Below, piece by piece: positions 11,827 to 21,089 of a stretch of DNA of 64,000 bases (position 1 is its first letter; the number at the start of each line of letters is the position of its first letter). The notes under the pieces were generated by a model, which was not told where the DNA came from, did not search any database, and worked only from the letters and a program-made list of their open reading frames with translations. The stretch is from Piscirickettsiaceae bacterium (GTDB lineage: Bacteria; Pseudomonadota; Gammaproteobacteria; Nitrosococcales; Methylophagaceae): contig JAIBDZ010000006.1 of assembly GCA_024685975.1 (NCBI GenBank), forward strand, positions 1-64,000, given 5' to 3'. A program made the translations under genes and the position numbers.

Positions 11827-12909
11827 ATGTTTCATGAAGCGATGATGGCTAGAGCCATCCAATTGGCTGAGCGTGGCCGATACACAACAGCTCCCAATCC
11901 TAATGTGGGCTGTGTTATCACAAAGCAAGGTCAAATACTGGCAGAAGGCTGGCACCAACGTGCGGGAAAAGGGCATGCTGAAGTCAACGCATTAGCACAG
12001 CTATCAGATAGTGAGGTTAACGGGGCAGAGTGTTATGTTACGCTTGAACCTTGTAGTCATACCGGTAAGACTCCGCCTTGTGCCGATGCTTTGATTGCTA
12101 AAGGTATTAGGCGTGTCTTTATCGCGATGATTGACCCTAATCCACAAGTTGCTGGTAAAGGTGTCGCTAAACTGATTCAAGCTGGTATCGATGTGACAGT
12201 AGGGCTATTGGAACAAGAAGCGGAACAATTGAACCGTGGTTTCATTAAAAGAATGAAAACAGGCATGCCGCTGATCCGAAGTAAAATAGCCATGAGCTTA
12301 GATGGTCGAACAGCAATGGACTCAGGTGAAAGTCAATGGATCACCGGCGCTGATGCTCGCCAAGATGTACAGAAGTTACGCGCACAGTCTGGCGCGATTA
12401 TCACCGGCATAGGCACAGTCATTGCCGATAACCCAAAGATGACCGTGCGCGATGTTAGCGATTACCCTGAGACAGAATCAATGAGGCAACCGCTACGGCT
12501 GGTTGTTGATAGTCAATTAATGATGCCTGAAAAGGCGGCGATTTTATCTCCTGACACCATCATTGCAACGAGTAGTGAGCAAGACTTTCAAGGTGCAACA
12601 GTATGGAAATTGCCTAATGAGACCGGACAAGTTGATCTTGCTGCATTAATGGCACGTTTAGCTGAGCAGCAAATAAATGATGTTCTGATAGAAGCCGGAG
12701 CAAAGTTAAATGGCGCTTTGTTGCAAGCAGGCTTGATTGACGAGTTAATTATTTATATGGCGCCAAAAGTGATGGGCGATAGTGCAAGAGGGTTATTTCA
12801 CTTACCTGATATGCACAAAATGGCGGATAATATCGCGTTGACGATTAATGATATTCGTGCAGTAGGCCAAGATTGGCGTATTACAGCGACACCAACCCAA
12901 ATAGACTAA
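11827..12909 (+). CDS. ribD: Bifunctional pyrimidine deaminase/reductase RibD
   Basis: Carries out the deaminase and reductase steps of riboflavin synthesis after GTP cyclohydrolase II. The N-terminal deaminase domain has the zinc site H50-A-E52 and C76/C85 (PCSHTGKTPPC). The C-terminal NADPH-dependent reductase domain, about 150-360, begins IRSKIAMSLDGRTAMDSGESQWIT. 360 residues matches the fused E. coli enzyme. It precedes ribE by ten bases. Confidence 0.96.
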   Translation: MFHEAMMARAIQLAERGRYTTAPNPNVGCVITKQGQILAEGWHQRAGKGHAEVNALAQLSDSEVNGAECYVTLEPCSHTGKTPPCADALIAKGIRRVFIAMIDPNPQVAGKGVAKLIQAGIDVTVGLLEQEAEQLNRGFIKRMKTGMPLIRSKIAMSLDGRTAMDSGESQWITGADARQDVQKLRAQSGAIITGIGTVIADNPKMTVRDVSDYPETESMRQPLRLVVDSQLMMPEKAAILSPDTIIATSSEQDFQGATVWKLPNETGQVDLAALMARLAEQQINDVLIEAGAKLNGALLQAGLIDELIIYMAPKVMGDSARGLFHLPDMHKMADNIALTINDIRAVGQDWRITATPTQID

Positions 12910-12919
12910 AAGGCAAATC

Positions 12920-13564
12920 ATGTTTACAGGTATTATTGCTGCATTAGGTAGCGTTGAAACGCTAGCACCGAAAGGAGGGGATATCCTCTTAGCGGTGGCA
13001 ATGCCAACACTTGATCTTGGCGATGTGATTTTAGGCGATAGCATTGCGATTAATGGTGTTTGTTTGACTGTTGTCAACATAGACGGCGATAAGCTGAGCT
13101 TTGATGTGTCGAAAGAAACATTAGAACGAAGTAGTCTAGGGACGTTGACGACGGGTTCAGATGTCAATTTAGAAAAAGCATTGGCTGTCGGTGATAGACT
13201 AGGCGGTCACTTCGTGAGCGGTCATGTTGACGGAATGGGGGAATGTATTGAGCGTCGCGTTTCAGCGCGATCGGTGCAGTTTCGGTTTTCCGTACCAGAT
13301 AATATTAGCCGTTATATTGCAGAAAAAGGCTCGATTTGTATTGATGGCGTGAGTTTGACCGTGAATCAAGCACAAGACAACTGGTTTGAAGTCAACATCA
13401 TCCCACATACGATGCAGGAAACCATTATTCAACATTATCGAATTGGTTCACGCGTCAATTTAGAAGTCGATTTAATTGCACGTTATTTAGAGCGATTATT
13501 GCCTGAGCAACAGACAACAGGTCTGACATTAGAAACATTACAAAAAAATGGGTTTGCAAAATAA
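12920..13564 (+). CDS. ribE: Riboflavin synthase alpha chain
   Basis: Converts two 6,7-dimethyl-8-ribityllumazine molecules to riboflavin and a pyrimidinedione. It starts with the invariant MFTGII and contains two similar lumazine-binding halves, the first with GDSIAINGVCLTV and the second with GSICIDGVSLTV, joined by GGHFVSGHVDG. 214 residues is normal. Its stop overlaps the ribBA start by one base (TAATG), so translation is probably coupled. The symbol follows the ribD-ribE-ribBA convention; E. coli calls it ribC. Confidence 0.95.
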   Translation: MFTGIIAALGSVETLAPKGGDILLAVAMPTLDLGDVILGDSIAINGVCLTVVNIDGDKLSFDVSKETLERSSLGTLTTGSDVNLEKALAVGDRLGGHFVSGHVDGMGECIERRVSARSVQFRFSVPDNISRYIAEKGSICIDGVSLTVNQAQDNWFEVNIIPHTMQETIIQHYRIGSRVNLEVDLIARYLERLLPEQQTTGLTLETLQKNGFAK

Positions 13565-14682
13565 TGAAATTAAATACCACTGCTGAAATTATTGACGATA
13601 TTAAACAAGGCAAGATGGTCATTATTATGGATGATGAAGATCGCGAAAATGAAGGCGATCTGGTTATGGCTGCGGAATGCGTGACAGCAGAAGCCATTAA
13701 TTTCATGGCAAAATTTGGTCGTGGTTTGATTTGTTTAACCTTAACGGAACAACACTGCAAACAATTGCGTTTGCCGTTGATGGTTTCAGATAATCAAGCG
13801 GCGTATTCGACTAATTTCACCGTATCGATTGAAGCGGCTGAAGGCGTTACCACCGGTATTTCAGCAGCCGATAGGGCGTTAACTGTTCAAACAGCGGTCA
13901 AAGCAGGCGCGCGAGCAGAAGATATTGTGCAACCTGGTCATATATTTCCATTAAAAGCGCAATTAGGTGGCGTATTAACACGGGCCGGCCATACTGAAGC
14001 TGGCTGTGACTTAGCCCAATTAGCCGAAAAAACACCCGCTGCCGTGATTGTCGAAATACTGAATGACGATGGCAGTATGGCAAGGCGTGCCGACTTAGAA
14101 AAATTTGCGGCAGAGCATCAATTAAAAATAGGCACTATTGCCGATTTAATTAGTTATCGTCTTGAAAATGAAATGACGGTGCAGAGTTTATCTCAATGTC
14201 ATATGCCTACTGAGCAAGGTGATTTTCAGTTACATACCTATCAAGATACAGTGAATGGCCAAGTGCATATTGCGATGGCTACGGGGGCTATTGATCCCGA
14301 ATCAGAAACATTGGTTCGCGTCCATATGTCTGATCCATTGAATGATGTTTTTGCGATGACAAGAGATAATGTTCATTGGCCACTTGAAAAGGTAATGACA
14401 GATATGCAACAGCACGGACAAGGCGTGTTAGTTGTTTTACGTCAACCAGAACAGAATAAACGCTTAGCGGAAAAAGTTGAGTTTTATCAACAGCAAGATC
14501 GTGGTGAAGTACAAGCTCAAATCAAAACGGGCTGGGATATGCGAACATTCGGTGTTGGTGCACAGATCTTAGCCGATTTAGGGGTGAAAAAAATGCGTGT
14601 GATGGGAACCCCCAGAAAATTAACGGGTTTGTCGGGCTTTGGACTGGAGCTTGTTGGCTATGTTGAAGGGCCGAGTTCTTGA
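13564..14682 (+). CDS. ribB: 3,4-dihydroxy-2-butanone-4-phosphate synthase with degenerate GTP cyclohydrolase II domain
   Basis: The N-terminal half makes 3,4-dihydroxy-2-butanone 4-phosphate from ribulose 5-phosphate. It has DDEDRENEGD (23-32), GHIFPLKA and HTEAGCDL, all expected catalytic segments. The C-terminal half (about 200-372) is collinear with GTP cyclohydrolase II, but the zinc cysteines of the usual SLRCDCG stretch are missing; the region reads HMSDPLNDVFAMTRDNV. The arrangement fits the RibBX type known from proteobacteria, in which the second domain is not a working cyclohydrolase. A separate ribA is then needed elsewhere. The usual next genes ribH and nusB are replaced by lpxB. 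Confidence 0.93.
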   Translation: MKLNTTAEIIDDIKQGKMVIIMDDEDRENEGDLVMAAECVTAEAINFMAKFGRGLICLTLTEQHCKQLRLPLMVSDNQAAYSTNFTVSIEAAEGVTTGISAADRALTVQTAVKAGARAEDIVQPGHIFPLKAQLGGVLTRAGHTEAGCDLAQLAEKTPAAVIVEILNDDGSMARRADLEKFAAEHQLKIGTIADLISYRLENEMTVQSLSQCHMPTEQGDFQLHTYQDTVNGQVHIAMATGAIDPESETLVRVHMSDPLNDVFAMTRDNVHWPLEKVMTDMQQHGQGVLVVLRQPEQNKRLAEKVEFYQQQDRGEVQAQIKTGWDMRTFGVGAQILADLGVKKMRVMGTPRKLTGLSGFGLELVGYVEGPSS

Positions 14683-15809
14683 CTAAACACATCATGATTG
14701 TGGTGGGCGAAGCGTCAGGCGAAGCCCATGCTGCACGTGTTGTCACATCACTAAAACAACAAGATCCCGATCTCCATATTAGTGGTATTGGTGGCGACAA
14801 ATTACGCCAAGCGGGTATGTCGGTCACGGTTGATTTCGCCGAGTTGGCAGTCATGGGTTTAGTTGAAGTATTAAAGCGCTACCGTCACCTGAAAAAGATT
14901 TTTAATCAAATGGTGGATAAATTAGCAACGGAGCGTCCAGATTTATTGGTGTTAGTTGATTATCCTGGCTTTAATTTGAAACTAGCCAAAGAAGCAAAGA
15001 AACTCGGCATTCCTGTTGTTTATTATATTAGCCCTAAAGTCTGGGCATGGCGAAAAGGCCGAGTAAAAACGATTAAACGCGTTGTTGATAAAATGCTGGT
15101 TCTGTTTCCATTTGAAGTGCCTATCTACCAACAAGCCAATGTCCCTGTATCGTGCGTGGGTCATCCCTTAGTCGATGCGGTTAAACCGACATTAAGCAAA
15201 TCAGAAGCTAAAGAGAAACTTGGCTTGAACCCTGATCCTGTCATTGGATTATTTCCAGGAAGCCGACGAGGGGAAGTTGAGATGTTGTTGCCATTGATGT
15301 TGGCGGCAGGAGAGCGTATTCACCAACAGCGCCCCGAAACACAGTTTATTTTGCCATTAGCGCCGGGTTTGCAACAAACACAAGTTAACACCATTCTCGC
15401 GAATAGCGCCTTACCGGTTCACCTTGTTGCAGAAGATTTTTATCAAACCACGACGGCATGTGATGTTGTGGCTGCAGCGTCAGGCACGGTCACATTAGAA
15501 ATTGCCTTATTAGCTGTACCGCATTTTATTTGTTATCGCGTTGCGCCATTAACGTACGGCATCATGCGACGATTGGTGAAAATCCCTCATGTTGGTTTAT
15601 GTAATATCGTGACGGGCAAAGCATTAATTACCGAAATTTTACAAGATGAGGTAACGGTTGATCGCTTGGAAGAAGAGTTACTCGATAGATTGACTCGAGG
15701 TGATAGTGATGAGATCGCTGAGGATATTAGACAACAGGTTCTATCGGCATTAGGCCCCAGTGGTGGTGCAGATAATGCCGCCCGCCAGATCTTAGAATTT
15801 ATGTCATGA
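14679..15809 (+). CDS. lpxB: Lipid-A-disaccharide synthase LpxB
   Basis: Glycosyltransferase (family 19) that joins UDP-2,3-diacylglucosamine and lipid X into the lipid A disaccharide at the inner membrane. Visible landmarks are [54 protein letters not shown] and [12 protein letters not shown]. 376 residues is the usual length. The start is TTG at 14679, overlapping the ribB stop as TTGA; the ATG five codons on would remove little. lpxB normally follows lpxA, so this position is unusual, while rnhB downstream is its usual neighbour. Confidence 0.95.
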   Translation: MTKHIMIVVGEASGEAHAARVVTSLKQQDPDLHISGIGGDKLRQAGMSVTVDFAELAVMGLVEVLKRYRHLKKIFNQMVDKLATERPDLLVLVDYPGFNLKLAKEAKKLGIPVVYYISPKVWAWRKGRVKTIKRVVDKMLVLFPFEVPIYQQANVPVSCVGHPLVDAVKPTLSKSEAKEKLGLNPDPVIGLFPGSRRGEVEMLLPLMLAAGERIHQQRPETQFILPLAPGLQQTQVNTILANSALPVHLVAEDFYQTTTACDVVAAASGTVTLEIALLAVPHFICYRVAPLTYGIMRRLVKIPHVGLCNIVTGKALITEILQDEVTVDRLEEELLDRLTRGDSDEIAEDIRQQVLSALGPSGGADNAARQILEFMS

Positions 15810-16384
15810 CTGAGTTAGTGACCTATATTGCTGGTGTGGATGAAGTCGGCAGAGGACCGTTGGCAGGCCCTGTTGTGACGGCAGCAGTAATCTTAGATCC
15901 CGCGAATCCGATAGCCGGTCTAATGGACTCGAAAAAGTTGACAGCAAAACGTCGTGAAGCATTAGAACCATTGATTCAGGCACAATCTTTAGCGTGGTCA
16001 TTAGGACGTGCAGAGCCTGATGAAATCGATGAGATTAATATATTACAAGCCACTTTATTAGCAATGAAACGGGCAGTCGAAGGACTTCATATTCAACCCG
16101 AACATGTTTTGGTTGATGGCAATCACGCACCTGATTTAGCTTGCCCTGTGACTACGATTATTAAAGGTGATCAAAGTGAGGCAGCAATTGCAGCGGCTTC
16201 TATTTTGGCAAAAGTTGCACGTGATAGGGAAATGGTTGCTTTAGAGTCGGTGTATCCAGGGTATGGTTTTGCTAAACACAAAGGGTATCCTACGTCGCAA
16301 CATCAACACGCTTTGCAGACATTAGGTGTCACACCGATCCACCGCCGCTCATTTAGGCCTGTACGATTAGCAATGGATAACTGA
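15806..16384 (+). CDS. rnhB: Ribonuclease HII
   Basis: Cleaves the RNA strand of RNA/DNA hybrids and starts removal of single ribonucleotides from [18 protein letters not shown] gives the catalytic D12 and E13; LVDGNHAP and the D of VARDRE supply the other acidic residues. 192 residues. The ATG overlaps the lpxB stop by four bases. Confidence 0.96.
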   Translation: MTELVTYIAGVDEVGRGPLAGPVVTAAVILDPANPIAGLMDSKKLTAKRREALEPLIQAQSLAWSLGRAEPDEIDEINILQATLLAMKRAVEGLHIQPEHVLVDGNHAPDLACPVTTIIKGDQSEAAIAAASILAKVARDREMVALESVYPGYGFAKHKGYPTSQHQHALQTLGVTPIHRRSFRPVRLAMDN

Positions 16385-16415
16385 ATAAGACGACAGCATG
16401 ATATGATAAGCACCA

Positions 16416-17774
16416 ATGTTACCTCCTAATACTTCCTCACATCCTCAAAAAGATGATATTGCGTCGACCAAAGCACCTTTGGTCATCTCTCGCGATCAAC
16501 ATAATATTTCTCGCTCCCATATGAGCCCACAAGCTTTGAAAGTCTTATATGGCTTAAAAGACGCGGGGTTTGAAGCCTTTCTCGTTGGAGGCTGCGTACG
16601 AGATTTATTATTAGGCATGACGCCTAAAGATTTTGATGTCGCAACCAATGCATCACCAGAGCAAGTACACCAACTTTTCCGAAAAAGTCGTTTAATCGGC
16701 CGTCGGTTTAAATTAGTGCATGTCGGTTTTGGACGTGAAGTCATTGAAGTCGCTACGTTTCGAGCGCCACCAGAAGCGGTTGAAGATATTGACCATCAAG
16801 GCCGCATTGTAAAAGACAATGTATTTGGCACTTTAGAGCAAGATGCTTGGCGTCGTGACTTTACTGTTAATGCCTTGTATTACAATATTCGTGACTTTTC
16901 TATCGTGGACTACACGGGAGGAATGGCCGATTTACAAGCAGGCAAGATTCGTCTTATTGGCGATGTCGAGACCCGTTTTCGTGAAGATCCAGTGAGAATG
17001 CTGCGAGCGTTACGTTTTGTAGCTAAACTTGGTTTAACACTCGATGATGAAACAGAACGATATATTGTCCCATTGGCGAAGTTATTAGCTGATATTCCAC
17101 CGGCAAGGTTATTTGATGAAATGCTCAAATTGTATTTGACGGGCAAGGCATCGGTCACGCATCAATTATTAACGCAATACGGCATTGTAGAATATCTTTT
17201 ACCTGAGACAAGTGAAATACTCGAAGCGGCGCCAGATAGCACAGCAGCACGTGTTATTACGCAAGCTTTAGTAAACACAGATAAACGTATAGAAGAGGGC
17301 AAGCCTGTCACACCAGCCTTTTTATTCGCGGCCCTACTTTGGCCGACAGTAGAACAAAAATGGGCAGAATACCAAAACAAAAAAATACCGCCAATCCCTG
17401 CTTTGCAACGAGCAGCGATGGATGCCATTAGTCAGCAAGTTCAGCGCGTGTCTGTGCCTAAACGATTTACCTTAGTGGCGAGAGATATATGGCAATTACA
17501 AATCAAATTGACACAACGTCACGGTAAACGTGCTTGGCGAACATTAGCCCAACCTAAATTCAGGGCGGGATATGACTTTCTATTATTACGCGCTGAAGCC
17601 GGCGAGCCTTATCAGGATTTAGCCGACTGGTGGACATCGTTTCAAGAAGTGAAAGAGTCAGAACAACAAGCAATGGTGGCAGCACTAGCGCCAGAGAAAA
17701 AACGTCCGAAGAGACGCAGACGGCGACCATCGGCAAGGAAAGCAAAACCAAGTCCAGAGCCTAAAACATCATGA
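16416..17774 (+). CDS. pcnB: Poly(A) polymerase I
   Basis: Adds 3' poly(A) tails that speed RNA decay. The class II nucleotidyltransferase head has GGCVRDLLLG (58-67) and catalytic D72/D74 in KDFDVATNA. VISRDQHNISR just before it and RFKLVHVGFGREVIEVATFR match PcnB rather than the CCA-adding enzyme. The C-terminal tail is strongly basic (KKRPKRRRRRPSARKAK), also typical. 452 residues from ATG 16416; the first 20 residues are low in conservation, so the start could be a little downstream. folK overlaps its stop. Confidence 0.94.
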   Translation: MLPPNTSSHPQKDDIASTKAPLVISRDQHNISRSHMSPQALKVLYGLKDAGFEAFLVGGCVRDLLLGMTPKDFDVATNASPEQVHQLFRKSRLIGRRFKLVHVGFGREVIEVATFRAPPEAVEDIDHQGRIVKDNVFGTLEQDAWRRDFTVNALYYNIRDFSIVDYTGGMADLQAGKIRLIGDVETRFREDPVRMLRALRFVAKLGLTLDDETERYIVPLAKLLADIPPARLFDEMLKLYLTGKASVTHQLLTQYGIVEYLLPETSEILEAAPDSTAARVITQALVNTDKRIEEGKPVTPAFLFAALLWPTVEQKWAEYQNKKIPPIPALQRAAMDAISQQVQRVSVPKRFTLVARDIWQLQIKLTQRHGKRAWRTLAQPKFRAGYDFLLLRAEAGEPYQDLADWWTSFQEVKESEQQAMVAALAPEKKRPKRRRRRPSARKAKPSPEPKTS

Positions 17775-18262
17775 CGGTTTACATCGGTTTAGGGAGTAAC
17801 CTAGTTAATCCTGCACAGCAAATTCAACAAGCCAAACAAGCGATAGCTCAATTGCCTTCAACAAAAGGTTTGCTGATGTCATCTTTGTATTCAAGCCCTC
17901 CTATGGGCCCGCAAGATCAACCTGATTACATTAATGCCGTTATCGCATTAGATACAACACTATCTCCACATGAATTGCTCGATACATTGCAGCAAATAGA
18001 ACAACAACAAGGACGAGTCAGATCTCGGCATTGGGGTGAGAGGACTTTAGATTTAGATATTTTATTGTATGACAATGACGTGATCTCTGATGCTAGATTA
18101 ACGATTCCTCACCCTGGGATTGCTGAACGTGCATTTGTTCTTTATCCTTTGGCTGAAATTGCACCAGAGATTGAGATCCCAAAGCATGGAAAGATAGCAA
18201 ACCTGTTACCATTATGTGATAAAAATGGCTTGGAACGTATAACAGATAACCTGTATGAATAA
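17771..18262 (+). CDS. folK: 6-hydroxymethyl-7,8-dihydropterin pyrophosphokinase
   Basis: Transfers pyrophosphate from ATP to the dihydropterin in folate synthesis. The opening YIGLGSNL, SSLYSSPPMGPQDQPDYINAV and the signature RHWGERTLDLDILLYD are all present. 163 residues. ATGA overlap with pcnB and an eight-base overlap with the next kinase gene indicate a single transcript leading to panB-panC. Confidence 0.96.
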   Translation: MTVYIGLGSNLVNPAQQIQQAKQAIAQLPSTKGLLMSSLYSSPPMGPQDQPDYINAVIALDTTLSPHELLDTLQQIEQQQGRVRSRHWGERTLDLDILLYDNDVISDARLTIPHPGIAERAFVLYPLAEIAPEIEIPKHGKIANLLPLCDKNGLERITDNLYE

Positions 18263-18914
18263 AACTATACCGCAACGTTATATCGTGATTGAAGGCCCTA
18301 TTGGCGTCGGCAAAACTCACTTGGCTAAACGCTTAGCTGAGAGTTTTTCAGGCCAAACATTACTAGAAGAGCCTGAACAAAACCCTTTTTTAGAAAAATT
18401 TTATACGCATCCGAAGCAGTCTGCGTTACCGACGCAATTGAGCTTTTTAATGCAGCGGATAAAATTGAATAAAAGTCTGCAACAAGACGATTTATTCATG
18501 GATTTACATATTTCGGATTTTTTGATCGAAAAAGACAGACTGTTTGCTCAGATCATTTTAGATGATGATGAGTTAGCACTCTACAATATGGTCTACGATA
18601 ATTTGACCACGCAACACAGCCGTACCCCTGACTTAGTCATTTATTTACAAGCGCCACTAGCGGTGCTAAAAAATCGTGTGACGCAAAGAGGGATTGGCTA
18701 TGAGCAACGGATTGAAGATGGTTATTTACAGCGTTTAACTGAAGCTTACGCTGATTTTTTTCATTATTATGATGCTTCACCTTTATTAATCGTGAACGCT
18801 GAGCAAATTAATTTGGTCGATAATGAACAAGATTATGACAACCTCTTAGCGCAAATTGCCCGTAGCCAAAGTGGTCGTCATTATTACAATCCTTTACCGG
18901 TTTCAGAGAAATAA
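18255..18914 (+). CDS. Deoxynucleoside kinase family protein
   Basis: A 219-residue P-loop kinase of the dCK/dGK/dAK family. The P-loop GPIGVGKT is at 14-21, the acidic EEPEQNPFL segment follows, and IEKDRLFA contains the DR[FYS] signature of the family. The LID-like stretch RVTQRGIGYEQRIEDGYLQRL follows. It would phosphorylate deoxynucleosides for salvage; which base is favoured is not readable. A gene of this type between folK and panB is frequent in gammaproteobacteria. It overlaps folK and ends one base before the panB ATG. Confidence 0.88.
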   Translation: MNKTIPQRYIVIEGPIGVGKTHLAKRLAESFSGQTLLEEPEQNPFLEKFYTHPKQSALPTQLSFLMQRIKLNKSLQQDDLFMDLHISDFLIEKDRLFAQIILDDDELALYNMVYDNLTTQHSRTPDLVIYLQAPLAVLKNRVTQRGIGYEQRIEDGYLQRLTEAYADFFHYYDASPLLIVNAEQINLVDNEQDYDNLLAQIARSQSGRHYYNPLPVSEK

Positions 18915-18915
18915 T

Positions 18916-19710
18916 ATGCCTCGTGTGAACTTAACCCAGCTGCGTAATATGAAAGCAGAGGGCGATAAAATAGCAATGTTAACGGCTTATGATGCCAGTT
19001 TTAGTCATATAGTCGATAACGCAGGTATTGATGTCATCTTGGTGGGTGATTCTCTTGGTATGGTCGTACAAGGTCATGAAAGTACCTTGCCGGTCACGGT
19101 CGATGATATTGTTTATCACACCCAAAACGTATTACGAGGCAGTCAACAGGCGTTTATTATTGCTGACTTACCTTTTATGAGTTACGCCAATGTGGATCAA
19201 GCGATTACCAATGCTGCCAGATTAATGGCTGAAGGTGGCGCACAAATGGTGAAGCTTGAAGGCGGAGAAGCGGTAACAGAAACAGTACAACAATTGGTTG
19301 CGAGAGGCATTCCTGTTTGCGCGCACTTAGGCCTTCTGCCGCAATCAGTACATCGCTTGGGCGGATATCGTGTTCAAGGACGTGAACCAGAGCGAGCCGA
19401 ACAAATGATCGAAGAGGCAAGACAGTTAGAAGCCGCAGGAGCTGATATGCTGATTGTCGAATGTGTACCTGCAAGTTTAGGACAAGCATTGAGTCAAGCC
19501 TTAACGATCCCAGTCGTGGGCATCGGAGCTGGTGCTGACTGCGATGGTCAAGTACTCGTCTTGTACGATATGTTAGGCATTACGCCGGGTAAGAAACCCC
19601 GTTTTAGCCATGACTTTTTACAGGAAACGGGCAATATTGATAGCGCGATACGGGCTTATATTGACGCTGTTAAAAGCAAGCAATTTCCAACGCCAGAGCA
19701 ACAATATTAA
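18916..19710 (+). CDS. panB: 3-methyl-2-oxobutanoate hydroxymethyltransferase
   Basis: Makes ketopantoate from 3-methyl-2-oxobutanoate and methylene-tetrahydrofolate, the first step of pantothenate synthesis. VGDSLGMVVQGH carries the metal ligand D45, and VKLEGG and CAHLGLLPQSVH are further signatures. ATG 18916 gives 264 residues, the E. coli length; the frame stays open 20 codons upstream inside the kinase gene. The stop overlaps the panC start (TAATG). Confidence 0.97.
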   Translation: MPRVNLTQLRNMKAEGDKIAMLTAYDASFSHIVDNAGIDVILVGDSLGMVVQGHESTLPVTVDDIVYHTQNVLRGSQQAFIIADLPFMSYANVDQAITNAARLMAEGGAQMVKLEGGEAVTETVQQLVARGIPVCAHLGLLPQSVHRLGGYRVQGREPERAEQMIEEARQLEAAGADMLIVECVPASLGQALSQALTIPVVGIGAGADCDGQVLVLYDMLGITPGKKPRFSHDFLQETGNIDSAIRAYIDAVKSKQFPTPEQQY

Positions 19711-20561
19711 TGATCGAGATAGCCTCGCTCTCGTTACTTAGAACACAATTGGCAGCATGGCGACAACAAGGTCATCGTATTGCTTTTGTGCCAACGATGG
19801 GCAATTTACATCGTGGCCATTTAAGTCTTGTTGAAACAGCAAAACGCCATGCCGATAAAGTCATTGTCAGTATTTTTGTCAATCCGACGCAGTTTAATGA
19901 TAAACAAGATCTCGCTGCTTACCCTCGAACGTTGTCAGAAGATCGCCAACAATTAGCTGACGTGGATTGTGACGCTATTTTTATACCGAGTGTCGAGGTG
20001 ATGTATCCAACGGGTTTAACTGACTATACAACCGTTAATGTACCAGTCATCGCAGATAGGTTATGCGGTGCACATCGTCCTGGTCATTTTGATGGTGTCG
20101 CGACGGTAGTGACTAAATTATTCAATCTAGTCCAAGCAGACGTTGCGGTGTTTGGCGAAAAAGATTACCAACAATTATTATTAATTAAAAAATTAGTAAA
20201 GGACTTAAATTTTCCTGTTGAGATTATTGGAGCTAAAACCTATCGTGAGGAAAATGGTTTAGCGATGAGTTCGCGTAATCAATACCTATCGACGACAGAA
20301 AAAGAAAAAGCAGGCCAACTCTATGTGATGCTAATGACAATACAACATGCCATTATGGCCGGTAGACGGGACTTTACTGCATTGTGTCAGCAGGCATCGC
20401 AACAATTGACATCACAAGGCTTTGAGCCAGAGTATATTGAAGTGTGTCGCACCGACGATTTGCAATTGGCGACAACAGAAGACAAAGCCTTACGAATAGT
20501 TTTAGCAGCCCGTTTAGGATCAGCCCGTTTAATTGATAACATCGCTTGCAACCTTGCCTGA
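19710..20561 (+). CDS. panC: Pantothenate synthetase
   Basis: Condenses pantoate and beta-alanine using ATP. FVPTMGNLHRGHLSLV holds M30, H34 and H37 of the HxGH motif. FGEKDYQQL and the MSSRN loop (KMSKS equivalent) follow. 283 residues. One-base overlap with panB. panD begins 55 bases downstream, so the three genes can be one operon. Confidence 0.97.
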   Translation: MIEIASLSLLRTQLAAWRQQGHRIAFVPTMGNLHRGHLSLVETAKRHADKVIVSIFVNPTQFNDKQDLAAYPRTLSEDRQQLADVDCDAIFIPSVEVMYPTGLTDYTTVNVPVIADRLCGAHRPGHFDGVATVVTKLFNLVQADVAVFGEKDYQQLLLIKKLVKDLNFPVEIIGAKTYREENGLAMSSRNQYLSTTEKEKAGQLYVMLMTIQHAIMAGRRDFTALCQQASQQLTSQGFEPEYIEVCRTDDLQLATTEDKALRIVLAARLGSARLIDNIACNLA

Positions 20562-20616
20562 TAAGCGATAAAAAGAGATAATAGTCTGCTAATTATTTAA
20601 ACTTAATCACTATTTT

Positions 20617-20997
20617 ATGCAATTAACGCTGTTAAAAACAAAACTACACCGCGCTTGTGTGACGCATTCAGAGCTGGATTACGAAGGCTCGTGCGCGATA
20701 GATAGTGATTTGCTTACGGCGTCTGGCATTCATGAATATGAGCAAATTCATATTTATAATGTTACGAATGGCGAACGTTTTACAACATATGCCATACGAG
20801 CTGAAGCAGGATCCCAAATTATTTCTGTCAATGGTGCCGCAGCACACAAAGCTTCTCCAGGTGACCGGATTATTATCTGTGCTTATGCCACATTAGATGA
20901 GCAAGAAGTGAGTCAATTCAAACCAACACTTGTGTACTTGAATGAAGAAAACACGATCACGCATACCAGCGATACGATTCCCGAACAAGCAGCATAA
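20617..20997 (+). CDS. panD: Aspartate 1-decarboxylase proenzyme
   Basis: Pyruvoyl enzyme that makes beta-alanine for pantothenate. Self-cleavage site G24-S25 lies in DYEGSCAID, preceded by the K9 of LLKTKLHRA, and [20 protein letters not shown] is the conserved C-terminal core. 126 residues is standard. A weak six-bp hairpin (AACAGT/ACTGTT, 21012-21029) follows without a T-tract. Confidence 0.96.
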   Translation: MQLTLLKTKLHRACVTHSELDYEGSCAIDSDLLTASGIHEYEQIHIYNVTNGERFTTYAIRAEAGSQIISVNGAAAHKASPGDRIIICAYATLDEQEVSQFKPTLVYLNEENTITHTSDTIPEQAA

Positions 20998-21089
20998 AAC
21001 ACACGTCATAAAACAGTCATTGTACTGTTACTAATCTGTCATATTCAGTCTCTACACTGACTCAGTCGAGTTAGCAGATGAGGCTGAGA

